Source: Acinetobacter ursingii DSM 16037 = CIP 107286 (GTDB taxonomy: Bacteria; Pseudomonadota; Gammaproteobacteria; Pseudomonadales; Moraxellaceae). From it: a stretch of DNA of 64,000 bases. The notes beneath the pieces were generated by a model. It did not search any database. It saw only the letters and a list, made by a program, of their open reading frames with translations, and had not been told where the DNA came from. The position numbers were made by a program, and so were the translations under genes. The stretch lies in the NCBI RefSeq assembly GCF_000368825.1, contig NZ_KB849711.1:219800-283799 (forward strand), given 5' to 3'. Positions 26,014 through 35,492 of the stretch are shown here, in pieces (position 1 is the stretch's first letter; each line of letters begins with the position of its first letter).

Positions 26014-26262
26014 ATGATGTCTGAAGCTTTAATCAATCGATTGGTTGAATTTGCCGAATCTGGTAATCAACAAAAAATCTGTTTGAATGAAAAATGCTAT
26101 CAGGGCTGGATTATGGAAATTTCTGAAGATGCCCTACTCATGAGCACAGGCTATGCAGATAAATCTGGTCAAGATTTCTGGCTTAAATTTGAAGATTTAA
26201 CACGGGCAGAACTTTATTATTGGGATACATCATCAGATCAGTGGATACTATTTACTTTATAA
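26014..26262 (+). CDS. Hypothetical protein, 82 residues
   Basis: A short acidic, apparently cytoplasmic protein (MMSEALINRLVEFAESGNQQ...) rich in Trp and Tyr near its end (ELYYWDTSSDQWILFTL). ATG codons lie at 26014 and 26017; AGGA overlaps the stop of the peptidase gene. No signal peptide, membrane span or known motif is seen, and I do not recognise the family. It sits tightly between the LytM-type lipoprotein and tag and is likely co-transcribed with both, which supports it being a real gene. Confidence 0.8.
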   Translation: MMSEALINRLVEFAESGNQQKICLNEKCYQGWIMEISEDALLMSTGYADKSGQDFWLKFEDLTRAELYYWDTSSDQWILFTL

Positions 26263-26300
26263 CCATCATTTAAATCTTGGCTCAAAATGAGGAACAGCGC

Positions 26301-26858
26301 ATGTCGGTGCAACGTTGTGGTTGGTGTTCAAGTGATCCGCTTTATATGGATTATCATGATCAAGAATGGGGAAAACCTGAGTATAAAGAAGCCCGACTGT
26401 TTGAAATGCTCTGTCTGGAAGGACAGCAAGCGGGGCTTTCATGGATCACCGTACTTAAAAAACGTGAAAGCTATCGACAGCATTTTTTTCAATACCCAAT
26501 CGCAGACATCGCCCAACTTACAGATCAACAACTTGAACATAAACTCAGTGATACAGGTTTAATTCGCCATATCGGTAAACTCAAAGCAATTCGTGACAAT
26601 GCGATTGCTTGGCAGAATCTCAAAGACCAAGGGCATGATATGTCACAATGGCTTTGGGAAACGGTACAGCAGCAGCCCATCATCAATGATGTCGCAGATT
26701 ATCGTCAGGCACCCGCTCAAACCGAACACAGTTTGCAATTGTCAAAGCGTTTAAAGAAACACGGCTTTAAATTTGTAGGTCCCACCACCTGTTATGCATT
26801 TATGCAAGCCGTTGGCATGGTCAATGACCATGAAAATTATTGTTCTTTTCGATCCTAA
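26301..26858 (+). CDS. tag: DNA-3-methyladenine glycosylase I
   Basis: 185 residues from ATG at 26301, with GAGGA eight bases upstream (a TTG at 26277 is less likely). The zinc ligands of Tag are present: Cys6 (QRCGWC), His19, and His177 and Cys181 in the C-terminal NDHENYC. The substrate pocket blocks [20 protein letters not shown] and [20 protein letters not shown] are conserved. It excises 3-methyladenine from alkylated DNA. Confidence 0.97.
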   Translation: MSVQRCGWCSSDPLYMDYHDQEWGKPEYKEARLFEMLCLEGQQAGLSWITVLKKRESYRQHFFQYPIADIAQLTDQQLEHKLSDTGLIRHIGKLKAIRDNAIAWQNLKDQGHDMSQWLWETVQQQPIINDVADYRQAPAQTEHSLQLSKRLKKHGFKFVGPTTCYAFMQAVGMVNDHENYCSFRS

Positions 26859-26881
26859 AGTTATATACAAGGACATACAGC

Positions 26882-27904
26882 ATGAGCAACAACGTCATTC
26901 ACGCTTACGCAGCAATGCAAGCAGGCGAGCCACTGGTTCCCTATCAATTCGATGCAGGTGAATTACAACCACATCAAGTAGAAATCAAAGTTGAATATTG
27001 TGGTCTTTGTCATTCCGATATTTCAGTCATCAATAATGAATGGCAATCATCTCAATATCCTGTCATCGCAGGACATGAAGTCATTGGAACTATTACTCAA
27101 CTGGGCAGTGAAGCCAAAGGCTTAAAAGTCGGGCAACGAGTTGGCTTGGGTTGGACGGCGGAAAGCTGTCAATCTTGTGATCAATGTATAAGTGGTCAGC
27201 AAGTGTTGTGTACTGGCGAACATACCGCGACTATTGTCGGCCATGCAGGCGGGTTTGCCGATAAAGTTCGTGCTGGTTGGCAATGGGTCATTCCTCTACC
27301 TGATGATCTAGATCCGACTAGCGCAGGACCATTGCTCTGTGGCGGCATCACCGTATTTGATCCGATTTTGAAACATCAGATTCAGGCTATTCACCATGTT
27401 GCTGTGATTGGAATCGGTGGCTTAGGTCATATGGCAATTAAACTGCTTAAAGCATGGGGCTGCGAAATTACCGCATTTACTTCTCATCCAGATAAGACGG
27501 ATGAACTTAAAGCAATGGGTGCAGATCATGTGGTGAATAGCCGTGATGATGCCGCACTGAAAGCACAACGTGGTAAGTTTGATTTATTACTTAGTACCGT
27601 GAATGTGACACTGAACTGGAATGCCTATTTAAATACATTGGCGCCAAATGGCACGGTTCATTTTCTAGGTTTGGTGTTAGAACCCGTCGCGGTGCCTGTC
27701 GGCGCGTTAATTAGTGGAGCAAAGTCAGTTACAGGCTCACCAACCGGTTCTCCTGCTGCACTGCGCCAGTTATTAAAATTTGCTGCACGTAAAAATATTG
27801 CCCCGCAGATTGAGCTTTATCCTATGTCCAAACTCAATGATGCAATAGAACGTTTGCATTCAGGTCACGCGCGTTATCGTATCGTGTTAAAAGCAGATTT
27901 TTAA
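26882..27904 (+). CDS. ahr: Zinc-dependent aldehyde reductase/alcohol dehydrogenase (Ahr/YjgB-like)
   Basis: 340 residues from ATG at 26882, since the reading from 26840 overlaps tag. Catalytic zinc ligands lie in YCGLCHSD and AGHEVIG; the structural zinc is [15 protein letters not shown], missing the tight four-Cys spacing as in YjgB. The NADP-binding Rossmann motif is [13 protein letters not shown]. Long stretches ([43 protein letters not shown]) closely follow E. coli Ahr, which reduces a broad range of aldehydes with NADPH. It is the last gene of a probable M23-hypothetical-tag-ahr run. Confidence 0.93.
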   Translation: MSNNVIHAYAAMQAGEPLVPYQFDAGELQPHQVEIKVEYCGLCHSDISVINNEWQSSQYPVIAGHEVIGTITQLGSEAKGLKVGQRVGLGWTAESCQSCDQCISGQQVLCTGEHTATIVGHAGGFADKVRAGWQWVIPLPDDLDPTSAGPLLCGGITVFDPILKHQIQAIHHVAVIGIGGLGHMAIKLLKAWGCEITAFTSHPDKTDELKAMGADHVVNSRDDAALKAQRGKFDLLLSTVNVTLNWNAYLNTLAPNGTVHFLGLVLEPVAVPVGALISGAKSVTGSPTGSPAALRQLLKFAARKNIAPQIELYPMSKLNDAIERLHSGHARYRIVLKADF

Positions 27905-27917
27905 ATCAGTTATTTTG

Positions 27918-27948
27918 CAGGCAAGTTCTGATACGACTTGCCTGAAGT
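27918..27948 (+). terminator. Terminator between ahr and mocR-type gene
   Basis: CAGGCAAGT (27918-27926) pairs perfectly with ACTTGCCTG (27936-27944), then AAGTTTT. It serves ahr and may also end the convergent gene. Confidence 0.8.
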
Positions 27949-27959
27949 TTTAATCAATA

Positions 27960-29375
27960 TCAATCCACTGCCTGTTTCACCCACTCCGCCAGAAACAAAA
28001 TCGCTTCTTGTAACTGCGGCGTCAGCGCATGTCCAGCATTCAGCCGTACAAAGTGCTGATAACGCTCATCCTCTCCAAATACCACGCCCGGTACAATATT
28101 AATCTGATGCTGTTGGGCTGCCAGATACAAAGCCAAACTATCAATCTTTTGAGGAAGTTCCAACCACAAGGCATAGCCCCCCTGTGGTTGACTTAGACCG
28201 ATATTCAACGGTGCAAATGCCTTTAAAATATATCGACGATATTGTTCAACCTGTTGCATCAACTGAGGTTGTAAACGGCTTAAATGGTTACGATATTCCC
28301 GACTATAAATAAAGTCTGCCAAACCCAGTTGTAGCGGCGTATTGACACTGATATTGGCTGAATAGAATTCAGGATACATCGCTTTTAATTGCCCACCAAT
28401 ACAAAACCAACCCACACGATACGCTGTAGACAATGACTTTGACACCGAACCAACCCAGACCACATAGCCGTGTTGATCCCAATATTTAATCGGTAAGGGT
28501 CGCTGCCCCTGATAACTACACTCGGCATAAATATCGTCTTCTAAGATAATACAGTGATATTGTGCAGCCAATTGCGCAATTTTCTGTTTATCAACATCAC
28601 TCAAAACGTATCCCAAAGGATTCTGAAAATTAGCCGTTAGCAGACATAATTTTGGCCGATGCTCTGCCATCGCCTGCTCTAAACGGACTAAATCAATCCC
28701 TGTTGCATCGGCAGGTGTTTCAATAATACGGCGCTTTAAGCCTGCGATCAGTTGTAATTGTCCATTAAAGGTGGGGGTGGGAATAAGAATACTGTCGCCT
28801 TGTAAACTGAGTTGCTGAATTAACAGGGCGAGTGCTGGCATACAACCATTAGTGATAAAAATATCTTGAGGGGCAATGTACATTCCATCTTCCCGCCAAT
28901 GCGCGGCCAAAGCCTCACGCAAATGCAGATGCCCCTGTCGATTACAATATAAAAAGTCTTCAGGTTTACAGTGTTTAAGTGCTCGCTGAATAGAACGGCG
29001 TAAAGGCTCGATGGGAACCAGTTGAGGACTCAACTGTATCGCACCAAAGGGAGCTAAATGAGGCTGAATAGAAGCCTCCTGAATCTGATTTTGCAATAAT
29101 AAATTAGTGACGGCACGAGGTCTGGATTCAAAACTCGGACTGGTCGGTAAGCGACTACTCAGCTTTGGCGCTTTAACGAAATAGCCAGATTTCGGCTTAA
29201 CTTCAATTAATCCCTGTGCTTCCAGCAATTCATAACAACGTTGTGCGGTACTTATACTAACCTGATGCTGATCTGCAAAATCACGTAATGAACTCAATTT
29301 TTGCTGCGGCAAAAGCTGTTGCTGATAAATCTTGTTCGCGATCTGCTGTGCTAAACGCTGATAATGAAACTGCAT
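27960..29375 (-). CDS. MocR-family regulator (GntR HTH fused to aminotransferase-like domain)
   Basis: 471 residues. The N-terminal ~70 residues form a GntR winged helix (LSSLRDFADQHQVSISTAQRCYELLEAQGLIEVKPKSGYFV is spread over residues 27-67). From ~100 to the end is a class I aminotransferase fold with the PLP lysine in GSVSKSLSTAYRVGW and the Asp-x-Tyr of EDDIYAECSYQG. MocR proteins usually sense PLP or an amine and control a nearby pathway; the target is unclear here. It is divergent from the small lipoprotein gene at 29466. Confidence 0.93.
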   Translation of the reverse strand: MQFHYQRLAQQIANKIYQQQLLPQQKLSSLRDFADQHQVSISTAQRCYELLEAQGLIEVKPKSGYFVKAPKLSSRLPTSPSFESRPRAVTNLLLQNQIQEASIQPHLAPFGAIQLSPQLVPIEPLRRSIQRALKHCKPEDFLYCNRQGHLHLREALAAHWREDGMYIAPQDIFITNGCMPALALLIQQLSLQGDSILIPTPTFNGQLQLIAGLKRRIIETPADATGIDLVRLEQAMAEHRPKLCLLTANFQNPLGYVLSDVDKQKIAQLAAQYHCIILEDDIYAECSYQGQRPLPIKYWDQHGYVVWVGSVSKSLSTAYRVGWFCIGGQLKAMYPEFYSANISVNTPLQLGLADFIYSREYRNHLSRLQPQLMQQVEQYRRYILKAFAPLNIGLSQPQGGYALWLELPQKIDSLALYLAAQQHQINIVPGVVFGEDERYQHFVRLNAGHALTPQLQEAILFLAEWVKQAVD

Positions 29376-29465
29376 ATCTGTACTGCTTTTTTATCAAAAT
29401 CTGTATCTGTCATGGTCTATACAATCCAATTATGCTCTAAAAAGCAACCACCATGAGATAAGTTC

Positions 29466-29807
29466 ATGAAAAAATTATGCTTTATGCTGAGTATAGGTCT
29501 ACTACTGAGCGCATGTCAGCCTTTAAGTGCTGAAAAACAGCAACAGGATTTTATTTGTCGCAGTATGATTCAAGGCTATCTGAAAATACAGCAGTATACT
29601 GAATACAAATTATGGTCGGTGGATATGCAGCGCCCAAAACTGTTTCGTTATATTTATCGACCAGTGACCGACAATGGCATGATGATCGGCGCACTAAAAA
29701 ATCAGGCATTAAACTTTGACTGTATTCAGGACCAGATGACATTTCGTTTACGATTGAAACCCAAGCAAAGCTTAATGGAATTTCAGCTCCCTCAAGCAAA
29801 ACTATGA
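29466..29807 (+). CDS. Small lipoprotein of unknown function
   Basis: 113 residues. The signal peptide ends in lipobox LLSAC (Cys17), after MKKLCFMLSIGLLLSA. The mature part is basic, with two cysteines (ICRSM, DCIQD) that could form a disulphide, and has no recognised domain. It is divergent from the MocR-type regulator (91-base gap) and converges with the LysR gene, overlapping it by six bases. Membrane anchoring is supported by the sequence; no role can be given. Confidence 0.85.
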   Translation: MKKLCFMLSIGLLLSACQPLSAEKQQQDFICRSMIQGYLKIQQYTEYKLWSVDMQRPKLFRYIYRPVTDNGMMIGALKNQALNFDCIQDQMTFRLRLKPKQSLMEFQLPQAKL

Positions 29808-30710
29808 TGCCACAGCCGTTGAAAATTGCTGGCTCAACTCATCTGCCAAAAACTCAATAAATAAACGTACCCGTTTTGGCAGATGTTTTTGTTGATAATA
29901 CACCGCATGAATATGCTGGTACTGTAATTCAATCTGATCTTCAAACAAAGCAACTAAACGCCCTGCCTCTAAATCCTGCCAGATTTCATATTCTGATAAT
30001 CGCGCAATACCATGACCCGCCAAGGTCAGTTGTCTGACTGTTTCACCACTAGACGCCTTGATTTTCGGAGAAACTATCACATAGTCATCGCCTATTTTTA
30101 AGGGCCATGTATTTAAGTAAACGGGTTTGCTAAATCCCACCAATTGATGTTGTAAGAGTGATTGTGGTGTCTGGGGAATACCCGCCTGCTCCAAATAATC
30201 GGGGCTTGCCACAATATATAACCGTGATTTACATACCAATTTGGCATGTAGACTCGAATCATGTAATGCGCCAAAACGAATCGCAACATCGGTTTTATGC
30301 TGCAATAAATCGATGACCTGCTCATTGCTATTTAGCTCGATCTCAATTTTGGGATAGCGTTGCATAAATTTTTGCATCAGCGGAGCAAGCACATGTAAAA
30401 CAAAGGGTGTTGCTGAATCAATCCGAATCAGACCAGAAGTATCACTGTCAGATTTCAGTAATGCATCTTCCGCTTCGGCCAATTCTGCCAAAATTGAACG
30501 CGCTTTATCTAAAAATAAACGACCTTCTTGTGTCAGTTTCAACTTACGAGTGGTTCGCTCAAGTAATGTGACCTGTAGTTTCTTTTCTAATCGATTGAGC
30601 GCACGACTCAAACCTGATGGGGTTTGCTGAAGCTGCTCTGCCGCTGCCACAATTGAGCCTGTATCAACAATACTTATAAATGCGATCAATTCTTCGATGG
30701 TAGATTTCAT
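29802..30710 (-). CDS. LysR-family transcriptional regulator
   Basis: 302 residues. The N-terminal LysR winged helix (EELIAFISIVDTGSIVAAAEQLQQTPSGLSRALNRLEKKL, residues ~6-45) is joined by a linker helix to a substrate-binding domain of the CrgA/DsdC-like group (IRIDSATPFVLHVLAPLMQKF). It is divergent from the MFS transporter at 30903, with 192 bases between, so that transporter is its most likely target by the usual LysR arrangement. The effector is unknown. Its last codons overlap the small lipoprotein gene on the opposite strand. Confidence 0.94.
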   Translation of the reverse strand: MKSTIEELIAFISIVDTGSIVAAAEQLQQTPSGLSRALNRLEKKLQVTLLERTTRKLKLTQEGRLFLDKARSILAELAEAEDALLKSDSDTSGLIRIDSATPFVLHVLAPLMQKFMQRYPKIEIELNSNEQVIDLLQHKTDVAIRFGALHDSSLHAKLVCKSRLYIVASPDYLEQAGIPQTPQSLLQHQLVGFSKPVYLNTWPLKIGDDYVIVSPKIKASSGETVRQLTLAGHGIARLSEYEIWQDLEAGRLVALFEDQIELQYQHIHAVYYQQKHLPKRVRLFIEFLADELSQQFSTAVAS

Positions 30711-30902
30711 AGGCTGTTATTCGTGATTCCTAGTCAATAATATTTTGCTTACTCCAGTATTTTTTCGCAACAATGTTCAGCACAAAATACATGCCCAATC
30801 TTGATCAGTCTTGATGCAGATCATTTCTTCATTGATAAGGCGCTTAAGCATGCAGATTGCATATTTACCCCCCCTTATGACGACAATCTTAGGAAGATCC
30901 TC

Positions 30903-32081
30903 ATGAACCGCAATTTACCCTTGTTGGCTTTAGCAATTGGTGCATTTGCGATCGGCACCACTGAATTCTCTCCGATGGGATTATTGCCCAATATTGCTCA
31001 TGATTTGGGTGTCAGTATTCCTCGCGCTGGTCTTTTGATTACAGGTTATGCTATGGGGGTGATGCTTGGTGCGCCGATCATGACTTTATACTTTGGACAC
31101 TTTTCACGACGTAAAGCACTCATTTTACTGATGTCATTATTTACACTGGGCAATTTACTCGCTGCAATTGCACCAAACTATTGGAGTCTAATGATTGCCC
31201 GACTCATCACCAGCCTTAATCATGGCGCTTTTTTTGGTATTGGTTCCGTAGTCGCAGCTAGTGTCGTGCCCGTACATAAACAGGCCAGTGCAGTAGCTGC
31301 CATGTTTATGGGGCTTACCCTTGCCAATATTGGTGGTGTACCTTTGGCGACATGGCTCGGTCAAAATATTGGCTGGCGACTGTCTTTTTTGGCAATCTCC
31401 ACCCTCGGTTTAGTCACCATGTGGTCGTTATATCAAGCGTTGCCCAAGGCTGCTCCAGCCCAACGTCCAGATGTTAAAGCAGAGTTAAAGGTACTAATAC
31501 AACCTTCCGTCCTCATGGCATTGTTGACGACTGTGCTCGGAGCTAGTGCCATGTTCACTTTATATACCTATATCGCCCCAGCACTCACTTATTTTAATCA
31601 GGCCTCACCGACTTTCATTACGCTAATGCTAGTGTTAATCGGGGTTGGTTTTTCGATTGGAAATCACTTGGGTGGTAAGTTGGCAGATCTTGCACTCAAT
31701 AAAACCCTGATAGGATTTTTTAGTCTGCTCGTTATCGTCATGCTCTGTTTTCCCTGGTTGGCGCAGACACAACTGGGAGCAGCTTTCGGTCTGACGCTAT
31801 GGGGAGTTGCAGCTTTTGGGCTAGTTCCACCCGTCCAAATGCGGGTCATGAAAATGGCTCATGCGGCACCTGGACTGGCTTCATCAATTAATGTGGGCGC
31901 ATTTAATCTGGGCAATGCCATTGGCGCTGCGGTCGGTGGTTTAGTGCTCAGTTTAGATCTGGGTTATGTCGCTGTTTGTTTTGCTGGTGCAGGATTGGCA
32001 GGGCTCGGCTTAGTCTTGATTTTGCTACAGATACAACGCAATAAATCAACGATTCGAACCAAGCAGCAATGTTCAGCTTAA
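30903..32081 (+). CDS. MFS transporter (AraJ/YdhP-type drug:proton antiporter family)
   Basis: 392 residues from ATG at 30903, with AGGA upstream; the reading from 30801 runs through the promoter. Twelve spans are visible. The first-span motif AIGTTEFSPMGLLPNIAHDL is typical of the AraJ/YdhP (DHA1) group, and GHFSRRKALILL is the loop 2-3 signature. Such proteins export sugars, purine ribonucleosides or drugs in exchange for protons; the substrate here is not known. It is probably controlled by the divergent LysR gene. Confidence 0.93.
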   Translation: MNRNLPLLALAIGAFAIGTTEFSPMGLLPNIAHDLGVSIPRAGLLITGYAMGVMLGAPIMTLYFGHFSRRKALILLMSLFTLGNLLAAIAPNYWSLMIARLITSLNHGAFFGIGSVVAASVVPVHKQASAVAAMFMGLTLANIGGVPLATWLGQNIGWRLSFLAISTLGLVTMWSLYQALPKAAPAQRPDVKAELKVLIQPSVLMALLTTVLGASAMFTLYTYIAPALTYFNQASPTFITLMLVLIGVGFSIGNHLGGKLADLALNKTLIGFFSLLVIVMLCFPWLAQTQLGAAFGLTLWGVAAFGLVPPVQMRVMKMAHAAPGLASSINVGAFNLGNAIGAAVGGLVLSLDLGYVAVCFAGAGLAGLGLVLILLQIQRNKSTIRTKQQCSA

Positions 32082-32086
32082 TAGAG

Positions 32087-32109
32087 AAAGTGCCCCTTAT
32101 GGGCACTTT
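32087..32109. terminator. Bidirectional terminator between MFS and START-like genes
   Basis: AAAGTGCCC pairs with GGGCACTTT across CTTAT, with TTATTTT on the plus side and a T-rich tail on the minus side, so it serves both convergent genes. Confidence 0.85.
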
Positions 32110-32111
32110 AC

Positions 32112-32765
32112 TTATTTTAAAATATCAGGCAATTTTGCCGAAAAGTTTGTGGGCTTTTGTAGTTCCATTTTCATTTTCATCAACATTTGATAAGGCTGTT
32201 GCTGCACAAACATATTCACGAAACTCAAGGGGATCGATCCACCTGGGTCAGCATAGCCACTGGTGCTGACCTTCACCCTATTGGCTCCAAGTTTTTGGAA
32301 AGTCCAGTCGCCTTCATATTTATTTAAACGAATTCGGTCTTTTTGCGCAGGATAATAACCCGTCATCGCATTGTTTTTAATACTAATGATACCTGCGCTG
32401 GTTTTGGACATTTTGCCTTTCACCACCAAATCCCGATCTTTTAATGGAAATGGAAAATCAAGCACCATATACAGTATGAACTCCCCCTTTTTGTCATCAC
32501 GTGATAACACTTTGGTTTCACTGACATAAGGTACCCATTTCGATGCATATTCTACATTGAGAATCAGTCCAACAGCCTGCTCAATGGAAACATCAAATGT
32601 CGTTTCTGCTTTGTACTGAATGACAGGATTATTTGCAGTCTGATAGGTCCAGACCTTAATATTATTCTTGTCTAAGCTTAGTTTAGCTTCAGTTGCAGGT
32701 CCTGCATGCACTATGAGACTACTCAGGCTCAAAGTGCATGCCAACATCCATGATTTATTATTCAT
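32112..32765 (-). CDS. START-domain (SRPBCC) lipid-binding-like protein, secreted
   Basis: 217 residues. A signal peptide (MNNKSWMLACTLSLSSLIVHA) precedes one START-like domain (~40-205), with the helix-grip pattern VGLILNVEYASKWVPYVSETKVLSRDD and FPFPLKDRDLVVKGKM (family signature PxxxRDxV). Bacterial secreted START proteins are thought to bind lipids or sterol-like ligands in the periplasm. It lies 47 bases after dapB on the same strand and may be read through from it. Confidence 0.88.
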   Translation of the reverse strand: MNNKSWMLACTLSLSSLIVHAGPATEAKLSLDKNNIKVWTYQTANNPVIQYKAETTFDVSIEQAVGLILNVEYASKWVPYVSETKVLSRDDKKGEFILYMVLDFPFPLKDRDLVVKGKMSKTSAGIISIKNNAMTGYYPAQKDRIRLNKYEGDWTFQKLGANRVKVSTSGYADPGGSIPLSFVNMFVQQQPYQMLMKMKMELQKPTNFSAKLPDILK

Positions 32766-32812
32766 TTTATTCTCAAATCGATTTTATTTTTTAGCGGTGA
32801 TGACGGTTGCAA

Positions 32813-33643
<831 letters not shown>

Positions 33644-33714
33644 CTAAATCATTAAAAGCGTTGACAATGCGATCTACTATACCAAACTCTTATCGCTCGC
33701 TAAAATTTAAGCAT

Positions 33715-33745
33715 AAAAAAATCTGCCAAATGGGCAGATTTTTTT
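33715..33745. terminator. Terminator between dnaJ and dapB
   Basis: AAAAAAATCTGCC pairs with GGCAGATTTTTTT; U-tracts on both strands. It ends dnaJ transcription on the minus strand. Confidence 0.93.
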
Positions 33746-33759
33746 GCAATCAACTTGAA

Positions 33760-34875
33760 TTAATCAAATAAACGATCGAAGAAAGATTTTTTCTTGGATG
33801 ATGCGCTATGTTCATCACCATCCAGTGTCGCTTGTAGTTCTTTCAGCAACTCACGCTGACGGCTGGTAAGATTCACTGGAGTTTCCACCACGATACGGCA
33901 GAGTAAATCCCCAACCATACTACTACGTACTGGACGTACACCTTTGCCACGTAAACGGAACAATTTACCTGTTTGAGTGCCTTCTGGAATTTTTAAGCTA
34001 ACACGACCTTCAAGCGTTGGAATTTCAATCTCTTTACCCAAAGCAGCATCGGCAATACTAACAGGCACATCCATATAAAGGTCTGCACCATCACGTTGGA
34101 ACACGTCATGCTCACGCACTACCACTTCCACGTATAGATCACCCGCCTGACCATCACGTACTGCTTCGCCCTTACCTGTTAAGCGAACGCGATCGCCATT
34201 GTCGACCCCTGCTGGAATCGTCACTTCTAGGGTTTGTTGACGGTCTTTTACCCCTGAACCATGGCAGCTATTACATGGATTTTTAATGATTTTACCCTGT
34301 CCACGACAAGTGCTACAGGTTTGCTGAACCGAGAAGAAGCCCTGCTGCATACGCACTTGACCTGTACCATGACAGGTTTTACAGGTTTCAACATCATTTG
34401 GATTTTTAGAACCCTTACCATCACAGACATCACACGGTGCTGGTGCAGTAAAGGTAATGGTTTTTTTGACACCACGAACCGCTTCTTCGAGGGAGAGTTC
34501 CATCACGTAACGTAGGTCGGAACCACGGCGTTGGCGTTGTTGCTGACGGCCACCGCCACCAAATGCACCGCCAAAGATATCGCCAAACTGACTGAAAATA
34601 TCTTCTGCACTAAAACCACCAAAGCCGCCACTACCGCCGCCATAGCCACCTTCAAAGGCATTATGACCCATACGGTCATACATGCTGCGCTTTTCGCCAT
34701 CGGACAGTACTTCATAAGCTTCGGAAGCTTCTTTAAACTTTTCTTCAGCTTCTGCGTTATCGGGGTTACGATCTGGATGATACTTCATCGCCAACTTACG
34801 ATAGGCTTTTTTGATCTCATCATCACTCGCGGTTTTCGAAACGCCTAAAACCTCATAATAATCTCGTTTAGCCAT
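33760..34875 (-). CDS. dnaJ: Chaperone protein DnaJ
   Basis: 371 residues, full length. J domain with HPD ([11 protein letters not shown], ~residue 33), a Gly/Phe linker ([13 protein letters not shown]), four zinc-finger repeats ([40 protein letters not shown]), and the C-terminal substrate-binding domains. It is the DnaK co-chaperone. dnaK is not within the window's upstream genes, so the usual dnaK-dnaJ pair is split or lies elsewhere. Confidence 0.98.
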   Translation of the reverse strand: MAKRDYYEVLGVSKTASDDEIKKAYRKLAMKYHPDRNPDNAEAEEKFKEASEAYEVLSDGEKRSMYDRMGHNAFEGGYGGGSGGFGGFSAEDIFSQFGDIFGGAFGGGGRQQQRQRRGSDLRYVMELSLEEAVRGVKKTITFTAPAPCDVCDGKGSKNPNDVETCKTCHGTGQVRMQQGFFSVQQTCSTCRGQGKIIKNPCNSCHGSGVKDRQQTLEVTIPAGVDNGDRVRLTGKGEAVRDGQAGDLYVEVVVREHDVFQRDGADLYMDVPVSIADAALGKEIEIPTLEGRVSLKIPEGTQTGKLFRLRGKGVRPVRSSMVGDLLCRIVVETPVNLTSRQRELLKELQATLDGDEHSASSKKKSFFDRLFD

Positions 34876-34980
34876 ATCTGGCGACGCTCCTCACGGAATT
34901 TAAAATATACTTAACCTGCGACTAAGTTGGGGGTTTTAGTCGGATTTACAAGGGGGGAAACTGAAAAAAATTAGAATTTT

Positions 34981-35358
34981 CTAAAAAACAGCTTTGTTTC
35001 TCGCATATTTTGCAAGGCCTTTAATCCAAGCGTTCAACAAATATAACCAAGCAATGGCTGAAAATACTACACCGGCAATCGCACATGCCGTTACCCAGAG
35101 TGCGCTATTCCAAACGAAGAAAATCAAAGGGATAAACCATAAAGCCGCAAATACAGCCAGCATCAGAAACATCACCACGCTACGCATAATCCACAGCGCA
35201 TGTGTATGAATCCAGACCTCAGCACCGTCAATCATGGCAATTTTACGTGCAAGGAAATAAGCAATCACGGCAAAAAGAATCGTAAACAACCCCAGAAACA
35301 TGCACACATAAGATGCTGCAATGTAACGGCGATGCTGTACTAGATTGTTCTGCCCCAT
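34981..35358 (-). CDS. Predicted small membrane protein, unknown
   Basis: 125 residues with three or four hydrophobic segments (YVCMFLGLFTILFAVIAYFL; VVMFLMLAVFAALWFIPLI; LWVTACAIAGVVFSAIAWLY) and a basic C-terminus (KGLAKYARNKAVF). It somewhat resembles DUF4870-type proteins in layout, but I cannot name the family. It lies between dnaJ and the RND pump with about 100 to 130 bases on each side, so it is probably monocistronic. Confidence 0.8.
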   Translation of the reverse strand: MGQNNLVQHRRYIAASYVCMFLGLFTILFAVIAYFLARKIAMIDGAEVWIHTHALWIMRSVVMFLMLAVFAALWFIPLIFFVWNSALWVTACAIAGVVFSAIAWLYLLNAWIKGLAKYARNKAVF

Positions 35359-35492
35359 GTACTTTTAACCTCAACTCACAGTCTTCACCTTATCTTTTTA
35401 TGCGGTGAAATTCTGCTGTCATTTTTTGTCTTAACAATAAGATGCTACTATATTGAAATTTTCAATATTTCGCATCTTTTATTCGTAAAAAA